From the NCBI RefSeq assembly GCF_031834615.1, contig NZ_CP115543.1:1809001-1873000 (forward strand): a DNA stretch of 64,000 nucleotides, given 5' to 3'. This DNA comes from Stenotrophomonas aracearum. GTDB taxonomy: Bacteria > Pseudomonadota > Gammaproteobacteria > Xanthomonadales > Xanthomonadaceae. How positions within the stretch are numbered: position 1 is the first letter of the stretch; each line of letters opens with the position of its first letter. The position numbers were made by a program, and so were the translations under genes. The notes below the pieces were generated by a model. The model was not told the DNA's origin. It made no database searches and saw only the letters and a program-made list of their open reading frames with translations. Positions 7,993 to 19,755 of the stretch are shown piece after piece.

Positions 7993-9842
7993 GCGCCGCC
8001 ACCCTGCGCGTTGCCCTGGTCGGCAACCCCAACAGCGGCAAGACCGCGCTGTTCAACCAGCTCACCGGCAGCCGCCAGAAGGTCGCCAACTACACCGGCG
8101 TAACCGTGGAACGCAAGGAAGGTCGCCTGCGCGCGCCGTCCGGTCGCGAATTCGCGGTGCTCGACCTGCCCGGTGCCTACAGCCTGCAGCCGGCCAGCCT
8201 GGACGAGGCGATCACCCGCGACCTGTGCCGGGGCTTCTATCCGGGTGAGGCGGCACCGGACGTGCTGCTGTGCGTGATCGACGCCACCAACCTGCGCCTG
8301 CACCTGCGTTTCGCGCTGGAGCTGCGCGAGCTGGGCAAGCCGATGATCGTGGCGCTGAACATGGTCGACGCGGCCGAGCGCCGTGGCATCAGGATCGACG
8401 TGCCGGCACTGGAGAAGGCCCTGGGCGTGCCGGTGGTGGAAACCGTGGCGGTGCGCCGCAACGGCGCCCGCGCGCTGGTCGAACGCCTGGACGCGATGGT
8501 GCCGCACCTGGATGCGCCGGTGGCGGCCGTCGCCGGGGAAACCGACTACCACATGCAGGTGCGTGACATCCTGGCCGCCGCTGTGAGCATGCCGACGCGC
8601 ACCGCGAAGATCGACGACGCGCTGGACCGCTGGCTGCTGCACCCGGTGTTCGGGTTGATCACCCTGGTGGTGGTGATGTTCCTGATCTTCCAGGCGGTGT
8701 TTGCCTGGGCCACGCCGTTGATGGACGGGATCGAGGCCGGGTTCGGCTGGCTCGGCGAAGTGGTCGGCGCCAACCTGCCGGCCGGGCCGCTGACCAGCCT
8801 GCTCACCGACGGCATCATCGCCGGCGTCGGGGGGGTGGTGGTGTTCCTGCCGCAGATCCTGATCCTGTTCGCCTTCATCCTGGCGCTGGAAGAGTCCGGC
8901 TACCTGCCGCGCGCTGCGTTCCTGCTCGACCGCATGATGGCCTCGGCCGGCCTGTCCGGGCGTTCGTTCATCCCGCTGCTGTCCAGCTTCGCCTGCGCGG
9001 TGCCGGGGATCATGGCCACCCGAAGCATCCAGGATCCGCGCGACCGCCTGGCCACCATCCTGGTGGCGCCGCTGATGACCTGTTCGGCGCGCCTGCCGGT
9101 GTACGCGCTGCTGATCGGTGCCTTCATTCCACAGAAGACGCTGTGGGGCTTCGTCAGCCAGCAGGGCCTGGTGCTGTTTGGCCTGTACGTGGCCGGCATC
9201 CTCAGCGCGCTGGCGATGTCGTGGGTGATGAAAAAGTGGCGCCGCGACAAGAGCGAGCATCCGCTGATGCTGGAACTGCCGTCGTACCGCATCCCGCACC
9301 CGCGCGACCTGGCGGTGGGCCTGTACGAGCGCGGCATGATCTTCCTCAAGCGCGTGGGCGGCATCATCCTGTCGCTGACCATCCTGCTGTGGGTGTTGCT
9401 GTCGTTCCCCGGTGCGCCGGAAAACGCCACCATGCCGGCCATCGACTACAGCTTCGCCGGCCAGATCGGCCATGCGATGGCGGTGTTCTTCGCGCCGCTG
9501 GGCTTCAACTGGCAGATCTGCATCGCGCTGATCCCAGGCATGGGCGCGCGCGAAGTGGCGGTGTCGTCGTTGGCGACCATCTATGCGCTGTCGGCAGCCG
9601 ATGACGATGCTGCGATCCAGGCGCTGACCCCGGTGGTCGCCAACGGCTGGTCGCTGGCGACCGGGCTGTCGCTGCTGGTGTGGTTCATCTATGCGCCGAT
9701 GTGCATTTCCACCCTGGCCACGATCAAGCGCGAGACCAACTCCTGGAAGCAGGTTGGCTTTGCCACCTTCTACCTGTTCGCGGCCGCTTACGTGGCTGCG
9801 CTGGTCACCTACCAGGTGACCGTGGCGCTGGGCGGCGGCTGA
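7989..9842 (+). CDS. feoB: Ferrous iron transporter FeoB
   Basis: 617 residues. The N-terminal G domain has G1 GNPNSGKT (residues 10-17), switch TGVTVERKEG, G3 DLPGAY and G4 NMVD, followed by a helical spacer and a polytopic membrane part with two Gate-type repeats (RAAFLLDRMM ... GRSFIPLLSSFACAVPGIMATR and the CIALIPGMGAREVAVSSLATI segment). It drives GTP-dependent Fe(II) uptake across the inner membrane. Length is typical of the shorter FeoB found in xanthomonads and lacks the long C-terminal cytoplasmic tail of E. coli FeoB. It overlaps feoA by 4 bp and its TGA overlaps the next ATG by one base, so all three genes form one Fur-regulated operon. Confidence 0.96.
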   Translation: MSAATLRVALVGNPNSGKTALFNQLTGSRQKVANYTGVTVERKEGRLRAPSGREFAVLDLPGAYSLQPASLDEAITRDLCRGFYPGEAAPDVLLCVIDATNLRLHLRFALELRELGKPMIVALNMVDAAERRGIRIDVPALEKALGVPVVETVAVRRNGARALVERLDAMVPHLDAPVAAVAGETDYHMQVRDILAAAVSMPTRTAKIDDALDRWLLHPVFGLITLVVVMFLIFQAVFAWATPLMDGIEAGFGWLGEVVGANLPAGPLTSLLTDGIIAGVGGVVVFLPQILILFAFILALEESGYLPRAAFLLDRMMASAGLSGRSFIPLLSSFACAVPGIMATRSIQDPRDRLATILVAPLMTCSARLPVYALLIGAFIPQKTLWGFVSQQGLVLFGLYVAGILSALAMSWVMKKWRRDKSEHPLMLELPSYRIPHPRDLAVGLYERGMIFLKRVGGIILSLTILLWVLLSFPGAPENATMPAIDYSFAGQIGHAMAVFFAPLGFNWQICIALIPGMGAREVAVSSLATIYALSAADDDAAIQALTPVVANGWSLATGLSLLVWFIYAPMCISTLATIKRETNSWKQVGFATFYLFAAAYVAALVTYQVTVALGGG

Positions 9843-10570
9843 TGGACGCCGGCCTGATGCTGCAGTACGTGGTGGTCGCACTGATCGTGCTGGCCAGCGC
9901 GTGGGTGGTGGTGAAGAAGCAGATGCCCGGCACCGTGCGCCGGGTGCGCGGGGCGATCGCGCTGGGGCTGGTGAAGCCGGATCGCAGTGCCTGGCTGCAG
10001 GCGCTGGGGCGCAGGATCGCCCCGCCTGCCACCGGCGGCGGCGCGTGTGGTGGTTGTGACAGCTGTGGTCCCACGCCGCCGGAAGCAGCATCGGTAGCGC
10101 CGGCCGTTGGCCGGCCTTGGGATCGCGCGGGCCGGCCAACGGCCGGCGCTACCGTTTCCCGGGGCTTTCCTTTAGCCTTCTGGCATGACTACTCCCCCCA
10201 TTCGTTTGCTCATCCACGGCGCATCCGGTCGCATGGGCCAGGCGCTGCTGCGGCTGGCCGCCGAACGCGACGACCTGCAGGTCGTTGCCGCCATCACCCG
10301 TCGTTCGCCGGCCCAGCGCGTGGTCGAAGGCGTGCCGCATTTCGCCGCCAGCGAACTGCACGGCGCGCCCCGGTTCGACGTGGCCATCGACTTCAGCCTG
10401 CCGGAAGGTTTCGATCCGGTACTGGCGCTGTGCGTGGAGCGCGGGGCAGGGCTGGTCTCCGGTACTACCGGGATCAGCGAAAGCCAGCGCCAGGCGCTGA
10501 TCGCGGCCGCCGCGAAGATCCCGCTGGTGTGGGCCTCCAACTTCTCGCTCGGCGTGGCCGTGCTGGATGA
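9842..10570 (+). CDS. FeoB-associated Cys-rich membrane protein (DUF6587-like) with apparent stop loss
   Basis: ATG 9842 overlaps the feoB stop (TGATG). The first roughly 80 residues form one membrane helix (LMLQYVVVALIVLASAWVVV), a basic stretch and a Cys cluster GGGACGGCDSCGPTPPE, as expected for the small Cys-rich protein that follows feoB in this family and plays a FeoC-like part. No stop follows: the frame runs through a REP pair at 10094 and then 386 bp into dapB in another frame, ending at 10570 (242 residues). The part after about residue 84 is Arg/Ala/Gly-rich shadow-like sequence with no sign of function. I infer that the REP removed or displaced the native stop; a sequencing error is possible. 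The functional protein is likely only the first third. Confidence 0.6.
   Translation: MDAGLMLQYVVVALIVLASAWVVVKKQMPGTVRRVRGAIALGLVKPDRSAWLQALGRRIAPPATGGGACGGCDSCGPTPPEAASVAPAVGRPWDRAGRPTAGATVSRGFPLAFWHDYSPHSFAHPRRIRSHGPGAAAAGRRTRRPAGRCRHHPSFAGPARGRRRAAFRRQRTARRAPVRRGHRLQPAGRFRSGTGAVRGARGRAGLRYYRDQRKPAPGADRGRREDPAGVGLQLLARRGRAG
10094..10152. repeat. REP dimer between the feo ORF and dapB
   Basis: GTAGCGCCGGCCGTTGGCCG at 10094 is mirrored by the arm ending GGCCGGCGCTAC at 10152, with a short GC-rich centre. The whole 59 bp can fold as one hairpin. It sits in frame inside the read-through ORF and only 32 bp before the dapB ATG. Confidence 0.85.
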
Positions 10571-10907
10571 ACTGGTCGAACGCGCCGCCGCCGCGCTGGC
10601 AGGCTGGGACTGCGACATCGTCGAATCCCACCATGTGCACAAGCAGGACGCGCCGTCGGGCACCGCGCTCACGCTGGGCGCCGCCGCGCAGAAGGGTGGG
10701 GCACAGCCGCATTACGCCAGCCTGCGCGCCGGTGACATCGTGGGCGAGCATCTGGTCCAGTTCACCGGGCTGGGCGAGCGCATCGAGCTGACCCACCGGG
10801 CCACCAACCGGGACATCTTCGCGCGGGGTGCGCTGTTTGCCGCCATTCAGCTGAATGGGCGGGCGCCGGGCAGCTACCGGGTCCGGGATCTGCTAGCCGG
10901 AGCGTAG
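10185..10907 (+). CDS. dapB: 4-hydroxy-tetrahydrodipicolinate reductase
   Basis: 240 residues; NAD(P)H-dependent reduction of the dihydrodipicolinate precursor in the diaminopimelate/lysine pathway, cytoplasmic. The N-terminal dinucleotide-binding loop is HGASGRMGQ, the middle contains SGTTGIS and WASNFSLGV, and the substrate-binding/catalytic motif ESHHVHKQDAPSGTAL carries the His-His and Lys. The length is slightly shorter than E. coli DapB (about 270), consistent with xanthomonad versions. The stop codon TAG at 10905-10907 is the TAG of a GTAG REP element, so the last codons may have been set by REP insertion. dapB-carA-carB order is conserved in the family. Confidence 0.95.
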   Translation: MTTPPIRLLIHGASGRMGQALLRLAAERDDLQVVAAITRRSPAQRVVEGVPHFAASELHGAPRFDVAIDFSLPEGFDPVLALCVERGAGLVSGTTGISESQRQALIAAAAKIPLVWASNFSLGVAVLDELVERAAAALAGWDCDIVESHHVHKQDAPSGTALTLGAAAQKGGAQPHYASLRAGDIVGEHLVQFTGLGERIELTHRATNRDIFARGALFAAIQLNGRAPGSYRVRDLLAGA

Positions 10908-10926
10908 GGACACGCCCTGCGTGTCC
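10904..10926 (+). repeat. REP palindrome supplying the dapB stop codon
   Basis: GTAGGGACACGCCCTGCGTG followed by TCC forms a hairpin whose GTAG head overlaps the terminal TAG of dapB. It is the same REP class as at 1698-1715 (GACACGC ... GCGTGTC). Confidence 0.75.
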
Positions 10927-11125
10927 TGTGTGGTTCATCACGCATCGGCCCATCGTGAATACGCACAACCACTGGCGCCGGGGCGCCCTTCCCATTACAA
11001 TTCCCGCTCGCCGAATCACGACAGCCGGACCGGTCCCGCACCGCAGTCCGCGCTTTTTTGCAACCGCTTTTCCGTGAAGCGTGGCGTGACTTCGGCACCC
11101 CCTCGGTAGCCAAAGTGAGATTCCC

Positions 11126-12256
11126 GTGACCCAAGCCGCAATCCTCGTCCTCGAAGACGGCACCGTATTCGAGGGCGAATCCGTAGGCGCGCCCGGCCTG
11201 TCCGTCGGTGAGGTGGTGTTCAACACCGCCATGACCGGTTACCAGGAAGTGCTGACTGATCCCTCCTACGCTCGGCAGATGGTCACGCTGACCTACCCGC
11301 ATATCGGCAACACCGGCATGACCGACCAGGACGACGAGGCCCACAAGGTCTGGTCGGCCGGCCTGATCGTGCGCGACGTGCCGCGCCGTCCCAGCAACTG
11401 GCGCAGCCAGGTGTCGTTGCAGGACTGGCTGCTGCAGCGTGGCGTAGTCGCCATTTCCGGCATCGACACCCGCAAGCTGACCCGCATCCTGCGCGAGCGC
11501 GGCGCGCAGAACGGTGCCCTGATGGCCGGCGACGACATCAACGTGGACGTGGCGCTGGAAGCGGCGCGCAAGTTCCCGGGCCTGAAGGGCATGGACCTGG
11601 CCAAGGTGACCAGCACGGAGAAGGCCTACAGCTGGAACGAGGGCCAGCTCGACCTGGACTCCAACACGTTCGTCAGCGCTGCCCCGCAGTTCAAGGTGGT
11701 GGCCTATGACTTCGGCGCCAAGCTGAACATCCTGCGCATGCTGGCCGAGCGCGGCTGCGACATCACCGTGGTGCCGGCGCAGACCCCGGCCGCCGAGGTG
11801 CTGGCGATGAACCCGGACGGCGTGTTCCTGTCCAACGGCCCGGGCGACCCGGAACCGTGCGACTACGCCATCGAGGCGATCAAGGTGTTCCTGGACAAGC
11901 AGCTGCCGGTGTTCGGCATCTGCCTGGGCCACCAGTTGCTGGCGCTGGCCTCCGGTGCCAAGACCGTGAAGATGGGCCACGGCCATCACGGTGCCAACCA
12001 CCCGGTGCAGGACCTGGACGACGGCCGCGTGATGATCACCTCGCAGAACCACGGTTTCGCGGTGGACGAAACGACCCTGCCGGCCACCCTGCGGGTGACC
12101 CACCGCTCGCTGTTCGACGGCACCAACCAGGGCATCGCGCGCACCGACGTGCCGGCGTTCTCGTTCCAGGGCCACCCCGAAGCCTCGCCGGGCCCGCACG
12201 ACGTCAGCCCGCTGTTCGACCGCTTCATCGCCCTGATGGCGCAGGCCAAGGCCTGA
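11126..12256 (+). CDS. carA: Carbamoyl-phosphate synthase small subunit (glutaminase)
   Basis: 376 residues from a GTG at 11126. The N-terminal CPSase small-chain domain ([34 protein letters not shown]) is followed by a class I glutamine amidotransferase domain with the catalytic triad: Cys in [13 protein letters not shown] and His/Glu in [15 protein letters not shown]. It releases ammonia from glutamine and channels it to CarB for pyrimidine and arginine synthesis. The 218-nt leader after dapB contains a possible -10 (TACAAT, 10994-10999), consistent with a promoter for carAB, but no clear regulator site. The two car genes are separated by 69 nt containing a GC-rich hairpin (12262-12287). 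Confidence 0.97.
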   Translation: MTQAAILVLEDGTVFEGESVGAPGLSVGEVVFNTAMTGYQEVLTDPSYARQMVTLTYPHIGNTGMTDQDDEAHKVWSAGLIVRDVPRRPSNWRSQVSLQDWLLQRGVVAISGIDTRKLTRILRERGAQNGALMAGDDINVDVALEAARKFPGLKGMDLAKVTSTEKAYSWNEGQLDLDSNTFVSAAPQFKVVAYDFGAKLNILRMLAERGCDITVVPAQTPAAEVLAMNPDGVFLSNGPGDPEPCDYAIEAIKVFLDKQLPVFGICLGHQLLALASGAKTVKMGHGHHGANHPVQDLDDGRVMITSQNHGFAVDETTLPATLRVTHRSLFDGTNQGIARTDVPAFSFQGHPEASPGPHDVSPLFDRFIALMAQAKA

Positions 12257-12325
12257 TTCGAGGCGCCGCCGCCTTCGGCGCGGCGCCGGAAGACCCCGAC
12301 ACGCTGTACTGACTTAGAGAAGACA

Positions 12326-15564
<3,239 letters not shown>

Positions 15565-15568
<4 letters not shown>

Positions 15569-16041
15569 GAGCACCGATCACCCTGAAGGGCGCGCAGCGT
15601 CTGCGCGACGAGCTGGACCACCTGAAGTCGGTCAAGCGCCCCAAGGTCATCGCGGCGATCGCCGAGGCGCGCGAGCACGGCGATCTCAAGGAGAACGCCG
15701 AGTACCACGCCGCGCGCGAAGAGCAGGGCTTCATCGAAGGCCGCATCAAGCAGCTGGAAGGTGAGCTCTCGCATGCCGAGATCATCGACATCAGCAAGCT
15801 CAATGCGGGCAGCAAGGTCGTGTTCGGCGCGAGCGTGACCCTGGCCGACGTGGATACCGACGAAGAGAAGCAGTACCAGATCGTCGGCGACCTCGAGGCG
15901 GACATCAAGCAGGGCCTGATCGCCATTTCCTCGCCGGTGGCGCGTGCGCTGATCGGCAAGAACGAAGGCGACAGCGTCACCATCGATGCGCCGGCCGGCC
16001 AGCGCGAGTACGAAATCGTCGCCGTGCAGTACGTGGCCTGA
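15565..16041 (+). CDS. greA: Transcription elongation factor GreA
   Basis: 158 residues. The N-terminal coiled coil (residues 1-75) includes the tip region [21 protein letters not shown] with the acidic residues that stimulate RNA cleavage in backtracked RNA polymerase; the C-terminal FKBP-like domain has [21 protein letters not shown] and [16 protein letters not shown]. Length equals E. coli GreA. Its ATG overlaps the carB stop (ATGA), so it is translationally coupled to the car operon, and rpfE begins 6 nt after its stop. This carB-greA-rpfE-recJ order is that of the Xanthomonas rpf region. Confidence 0.97.
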
Positions 16042-16047
16042 CCGCCC

Positions 16048-16968
16048 ATGGCCACGGCAACGTTGTTGCTGCCGGCACGCAGCCGGTTTCCCGCCGCATC
16101 GTTGCCCGATGACGTGGCCAAAGCGCTCGGCCGTGCCGAGCGCACCAGCGTCGACGCCGGCGAGCGTGCCCAGCTGCAGCGGCATTTCCAGCTGCAGCCG
16201 GCGCACTGGCCGGTGGCCGCGCTGACCCGCCAGCTCGACGTGGGCGATGCCCATGACGGGGTATGGCTTCGGGCCGATCCGGCCAATGTGGTGCCGGACA
16301 TGCACGGCGCGCGGATGATGGGCCATGGCGACACGCTGCGGCTCGAGGCCAACGACGTGGCCGCGCTGTTGCCGGCGCTGCAACCGTTGTTTGCCGGTTA
16401 CGGATTCACCCTGGACGCGCCGACCCCGTCGCGCTGGTACCTGCGCCTGCCGCCGGGCACCACGCTGCCGGCGTTTGCCGCGCCCGACGATGTACTGGGC
16501 GATGACCTGTTCGCCTTCCTGCCCGAGGGCGATGCAGGCCGCCGTTGGCGTGCGCTGCTGACCGAGGCCCAGGTGGTGCTGCACCAGCATCCATGGAATG
16601 CCCAGCGGGTTGCCGCGGGCAAGCGCGCGGTCAATTCGCTGTGGTTCTGGGGCGGTGGTGAGCTGCCTGAAGCGGTGCGCACCGCGCATGCCCAGGTGCG
16701 CAGCCGCGACGCGCTGCTGCAGGCGCTGGCCAAGGCGGCCGGCGTGCAGGCCGACGGCGACCAGCAGGTGGATGCATTGGTCGACCTGCGCCAGCTGCGT
16801 TCGCTGGAACAGCTGGGCAACGATGCGATCCGGCCGTTGTTGTCGGCCCTGCAGCGCGGTGAGTTGCGCCGGCTGGTGCTGGATTTCGAGGATGGCGCAC
16901 GCTTTGAGCTGGACAAGGGCCAGCGCTGGCGCTTCTGGAAGAAGCCGGTGCAGCTGCACGACGCATGA
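16048..16968 (+). CDS. rpfE: RpfE-like conserved protein, function unknown
   Basis: 306 residues, cytoplasmic, Trp/Leu-rich, with conserved-looking segments VWLRADPANVVPDMHGARMMGH, PSRWYLRLP and RAVNSLWFWGGGELP. I recognise no catalytic motif. The position between greA and recJ is exactly that of rpfE in the Xanthomonas campestris rpf cluster, where mutants show modest changes in extracellular products. Databases often label such proteins phosphoglycerate mutase; I see no support for that activity, since phosphoglycerate-mutase/alkaline-phosphatase metal motifs are absent. The stop overlaps the recJ start by 4 bp, so it is coupled to DNA repair rather than to signalling genes. Symbol by synteny. 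Confidence 0.7.
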   Translation: MATATLLLPARSRFPAASLPDDVAKALGRAERTSVDAGERAQLQRHFQLQPAHWPVAALTRQLDVGDAHDGVWLRADPANVVPDMHGARMMGHGDTLRLEANDVAALLPALQPLFAGYGFTLDAPTPSRWYLRLPPGTTLPAFAAPDDVLGDDLFAFLPEGDAGRRWRALLTEAQVVLHQHPWNAQRVAAGKRAVNSLWFWGGGELPEAVRTAHAQVRSRDALLQALAKAAGVQADGDQQVDALVDLRQLRSLEQLGNDAIRPLLSALQRGELRRLVLDFEDGARFELDKGQRWRFWKKPVQLHDA

Positions 16969-18698
16969 CTGCTTCCGATTCGCTCCAGATCCAGCGCCGC
17001 GCCATCCCGTCTGCCGGTGAATGGCCTGCTGAAATGCTGCCGCTTCTGCAGCGCCTGTACGCGGCGCGCGGTGTCACCGACGCCGCCCAAGCGCAGCCCA
17101 AGCTGGCGCAACTGCACGCCCCGGAGCTGATGGGCAGCATGCAGGCAGCGGTCGATCTGCTCGCCGAGGCCATCGCCAACAATGCCCGCATCCTGGTGGT
17201 GGGCGATTTCGATTGCGACGGCGCCACCGCATGCGCGGTCGGCGTGCGTGGCCTGCGCATGCTGGGCGCGCGCGATGTGGTGCATGCGGTACCCAACCGC
17301 ATGCTGCACGGCTACGGGCTGTCGCCTTCCCTGGTGGCCGAACTGGCGCCGTTGAAGCCGGGGCTGCTGGTCACCGTCGACCACGGCATTGCCTGCCACG
17401 CTGGCGTCAATGCCGCCAAGGCGTTGGGCTGGAAGGTGCTGGTCACCGACCATCATCTGCCCGGCGAACAGCTGCCGCCGGCCGACGCCATCGTCGACCC
17501 GAACATCAACGGCGATGCGTTCCCGAGCAAGGCGCTCGCCGGGGTTGGCGTGATCTTCTACGTGCTGATGGCGCTGCGTCGTCAGCTCCGCCAGCAGAGC
17601 GCGTTTGCTGCCGGTGCAGAGCCCGACCTGTTGACCCTGCTGGACCTCGTCGCCGTAGGCACCGTGGCCGATCTGGTCGCACTGGACGCCAACAACCGGG
17701 CGTTGGTCAGCGCGGGCCTGCGCCGCCTGCGCGCCGGGCAGGGGTGCGTAGGCCTGCAGGCGCTGATCGAGGCGAGCGGTCGTGATGTGGAACGCCTCAG
17801 TGCCACCGACATCGGCTTCGCCATCGGCCCGCGCCTCAACGCGGCAGGCCGTCTGGAAGACATGGCACTCGGCATCGAGCTGTTGCTCACTGAAGACCGC
17901 ACGCAGGCCCGCGAGATCGCCCAGACCCTTGAGCAGATCAACTCGGAACGTCGCGCCGTCCAGCAGTTGATGACCGACGACGCGGAGCTGGCCGTTGCAC
18001 GCGCCGTATTGAGTGCCGAAGGCGAACGCCCAATCGCAGCCTGCCTGTTCGACGCCGAATGGCACCCCGGCGTGGTCGGTCTGGTGGCGTCGAAGATAAA
18101 GGACCGCCTGCACCGTCCGGTAATCGCCTTCGCACCGTCCGAACCGGGCAGCGATTCGCTGCGCGGCTCGGCCCGCTCCATCGCCGGTTTCCACATCCGT
18201 GACGCGCTGGCGCTGGTCAATGCCGCGCATCCGGGCCTGATCGAAAAGTTCGGTGGCCACGCCATGGCTGCCGGCCTGAGCCTGCCGCATGCGCGCCTGC
18301 AGGAGTTCCAGAAGGCGTTCGTAGCGGTTGTCGAATCCAGCATGGACCCGGCCGCATTGCAGCAGCTGCTGATGAGCGATGGCGAATTGGCGCCGACCGA
18401 ACTGGACTTCCGTCACGCCGAAGCGCTGCGCCTGGCTGGCCCATGGGGGCAGGGCTTCCCGGAACCGCTGTTCGATGGCCACTTCCAGGTCGCCCGCTGG
18501 CAGGTGCTGAAGGAAAAGCACCTCAAGCTCAGCCTGCGCGTCCCCGGCCGCGCCGAACCGATCAACGCCATCCATTTCAGCGGCTGGCGCGGCAACGCCC
18601 CGGCCAACACCGTACACATCGCTTACCGCCTGGTCAGCGACGACTATCGCGGCGGCGGCGCCATCCAGCTCATCATCGAGCACTGCACCGACGCGTGA
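16965..18698 (+). CDS. recJ: Single-stranded-DNA-specific exonuclease RecJ
   Basis: 577 residues of the DHH phosphoesterase family. Metal-binding motifs occur in order: VVGDFDCDGATA (motif I), the TVDHGIA segment, VTDHHLPGEQLP (DHH) and DLVAVGTVADLV, followed by the DHHA1 domain with SIAGFHIRDAL and FGGHAMAAGLSL. RecJ degrades single-stranded DNA 5' to 3' in recombination and mismatch repair. Length matches E. coli RecJ. ATG 16965 overlaps the rpfE stop. The gene is the last of the dapB/car/greA/rpfE block; 89 nt later the sequence changes to two lower-GC unknown genes. Confidence 0.96.
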   Translation: MTASDSLQIQRRAIPSAGEWPAEMLPLLQRLYAARGVTDAAQAQPKLAQLHAPELMGSMQAAVDLLAEAIANNARILVVGDFDCDGATACAVGVRGLRMLGARDVVHAVPNRMLHGYGLSPSLVAELAPLKPGLLVTVDHGIACHAGVNAAKALGWKVLVTDHHLPGEQLPPADAIVDPNINGDAFPSKALAGVGVIFYVLMALRRQLRQQSAFAAGAEPDLLTLLDLVAVGTVADLVALDANNRALVSAGLRRLRAGQGCVGLQALIEASGRDVERLSATDIGFAIGPRLNAAGRLEDMALGIELLLTEDRTQAREIAQTLEQINSERRAVQQLMTDDAELAVARAVLSAEGERPIAACLFDAEWHPGVVGLVASKIKDRLHRPVIAFAPSEPGSDSLRGSARSIAGFHIRDALALVNAAHPGLIEKFGGHAMAAGLSLPHARLQEFQKAFVAVVESSMDPAALQQLLMSDGELAPTELDFRHAEALRLAGPWGQGFPEPLFDGHFQVARWQVLKEKHLKLSLRVPGRAEPINAIHFSGWRGNAPANTVHIAYRLVSDDYRGGGAIQLIIEHCTDA

Positions 18699-18787
18699 TT
18701 GGGGATGGGCTGACTGCGATGGCGGATCCCGGACGTTAGGCTCGACGCGATGGCCAGACGGCCGACGCAGCGTGGGTGGCAGGATTC

Positions 18788-19333
18788 ATGTCGCATGTTC
18801 GATGGATGTACGGTGTCGTGTCCGTCGCGGTTTGCGTTCTGCTGGTGTACGTCAGTGACAAATGGGCTGCTCCCGACAGAATTGATTCCTTCACCTACTG
18901 GTGTGGCGTTGCCACATTGGTGGCACTTGTCATCGCCGTTGGTGAGATTATTCATGCAGGAACGGCCACAAACGCAGTAAATCTGGCGCTTTCTGCCACT
19001 GCACGGCAGGAGGCGAGGACGCTGAGTGCCGAAGTCATTGCATTGGTTGACGAGGTCAGCGAAAGCATGCGCGCTGAGGACTACACTGCGGCGTTAAGGG
19101 CGGTGCAGATCGCGCGACGATTTGCCGCCCGCCTCGATTTCAAGCATGTGCTGCCGTTCGAAGGTAACGCCATCGCCGAGAAGCTGGGCGACGTGGAGCA
19201 TGCTCTTCAAAGGGCACTGAACGACGACAGAGGGAAGCCAATGACCCGGGCCGGAAAGACTGAGCTGAATGATGTGTTGATGACCATCAAGCGCGCTGCC
19301 GAGAGGCTCGCAAATCTGGAGGGATGGGTCTGA
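18788..19333 (+). CDS. Unknown two-TM membrane protein
   Basis: 181 residues from ATG 18788 (preceded by GCAGGA). Two hydrophobic helices, about residues 7-24 (YGVVSVAVCVLLVYVS) and 37-57 (YWCGVATLVALVIAVGEII), put both termini on the same side; the remaining 120 residues are helical and charged, beginning ATARQEARTLSAEVIALVDE, and look cytoplasmic. No family recognised. The codon usage and base composition are visibly less GC-rich than recJ before it. The next gene starts at the last base of this stop (TGATG), so the two are co-translated. A GTG at 18776 would add four residues. In Xanthomonas the region between recJ and prfB holds rpfD (LytTR type); this protein does not resemble it. Confidence 0.6.
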   Translation: MSHVRWMYGVVSVAVCVLLVYVSDKWAAPDRIDSFTYWCGVATLVALVIAVGEIIHAGTATNAVNLALSATARQEARTLSAEVIALVDEVSESMRAEDYTAALRAVQIARRFAARLDFKHVLPFEGNAIAEKLGDVEHALQRALNDDRGKPMTRAGKTELNDVLMTIKRAAERLANLEGWV

Positions 19334-19638
19334 TGTTGCCGCCCAAAGTCCGGGATTTCATGGAGAAAGTCGTTTCAAAGACGGATGCCGGTGAACTGAC
19401 ATGGACCTTTACCTATGACAGGGATGCCATCACGACCAAGACTGACCAGTTCGAGATGACGGTCCGCCACCGACGCGCAACTGCTCAAGTCCCGGGCGGC
19501 TACCTCGTCTTTTACCGCAGCAGCATGGACCCCGAGGAATTCCGGTTCTTTGCCAGCTATGAGGCCGAGCAGGATTGCGCGCTTCTGCAGCAGGTATTCG
19601 ATGGTGTGCAGGCGTGTTCGGCGCATTTCCCGTTCTAG
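19333..19638 (+). CDS. Unknown small protein, partner of the upstream membrane protein
   Basis: 101 residues from ATG 19333, with GGAGGG about 9 nt ahead (19319-19324) and the start overlapping the previous stop by one base. An in-frame ATG at 19324 lies right against that ribosome binding site and is less likely. The protein is a compact alpha/beta domain (DFMEKVVSKTDAGELTW, FEMTVRHRRA, YLVFYRSS, FFASYEAEQDCALLQQVFDG) without signal peptide or membrane helix, so it is cytoplasmic. I do not recognise the family. Size, coupling and partner suggest a two-gene unit such as a membrane sensor or effector with a soluble partner, but this is guesswork. Confidence 0.6.
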   Translation: MLPPKVRDFMEKVVSKTDAGELTWTFTYDRDAITTKTDQFEMTVRHRRATAQVPGGYLVFYRSSMDPEEFRFFASYEAEQDCALLQQVFDGVQACSAHFPF

Positions 19639-19755
19639 GCCGGGTGGCCCCGCGGCTGGCGCGGCTCTCAGGTCGGTGACTTGACGCCTTTGTCCTTCAA
19701 CCCCATTCCCACTCCCCATGCGTTGAACCTCCCGTCATCGGATCTGGAGCGTCAC

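Noticed and set aside
16048..16968. Phosphoglycerate mutase as function of the rpfE-position gene
   Set aside because: No metal-binding or phospho-serine motifs of either phosphoglycerate mutase type can be seen; only the rpfE synteny is supported.
19681..19755. Upstream start for the VIT/VWA protein adding 25 residues
   Set aside because: The extension precedes the signal peptide and has no ribosome binding site, whereas GGAGCG lies ahead of ATG 19756.
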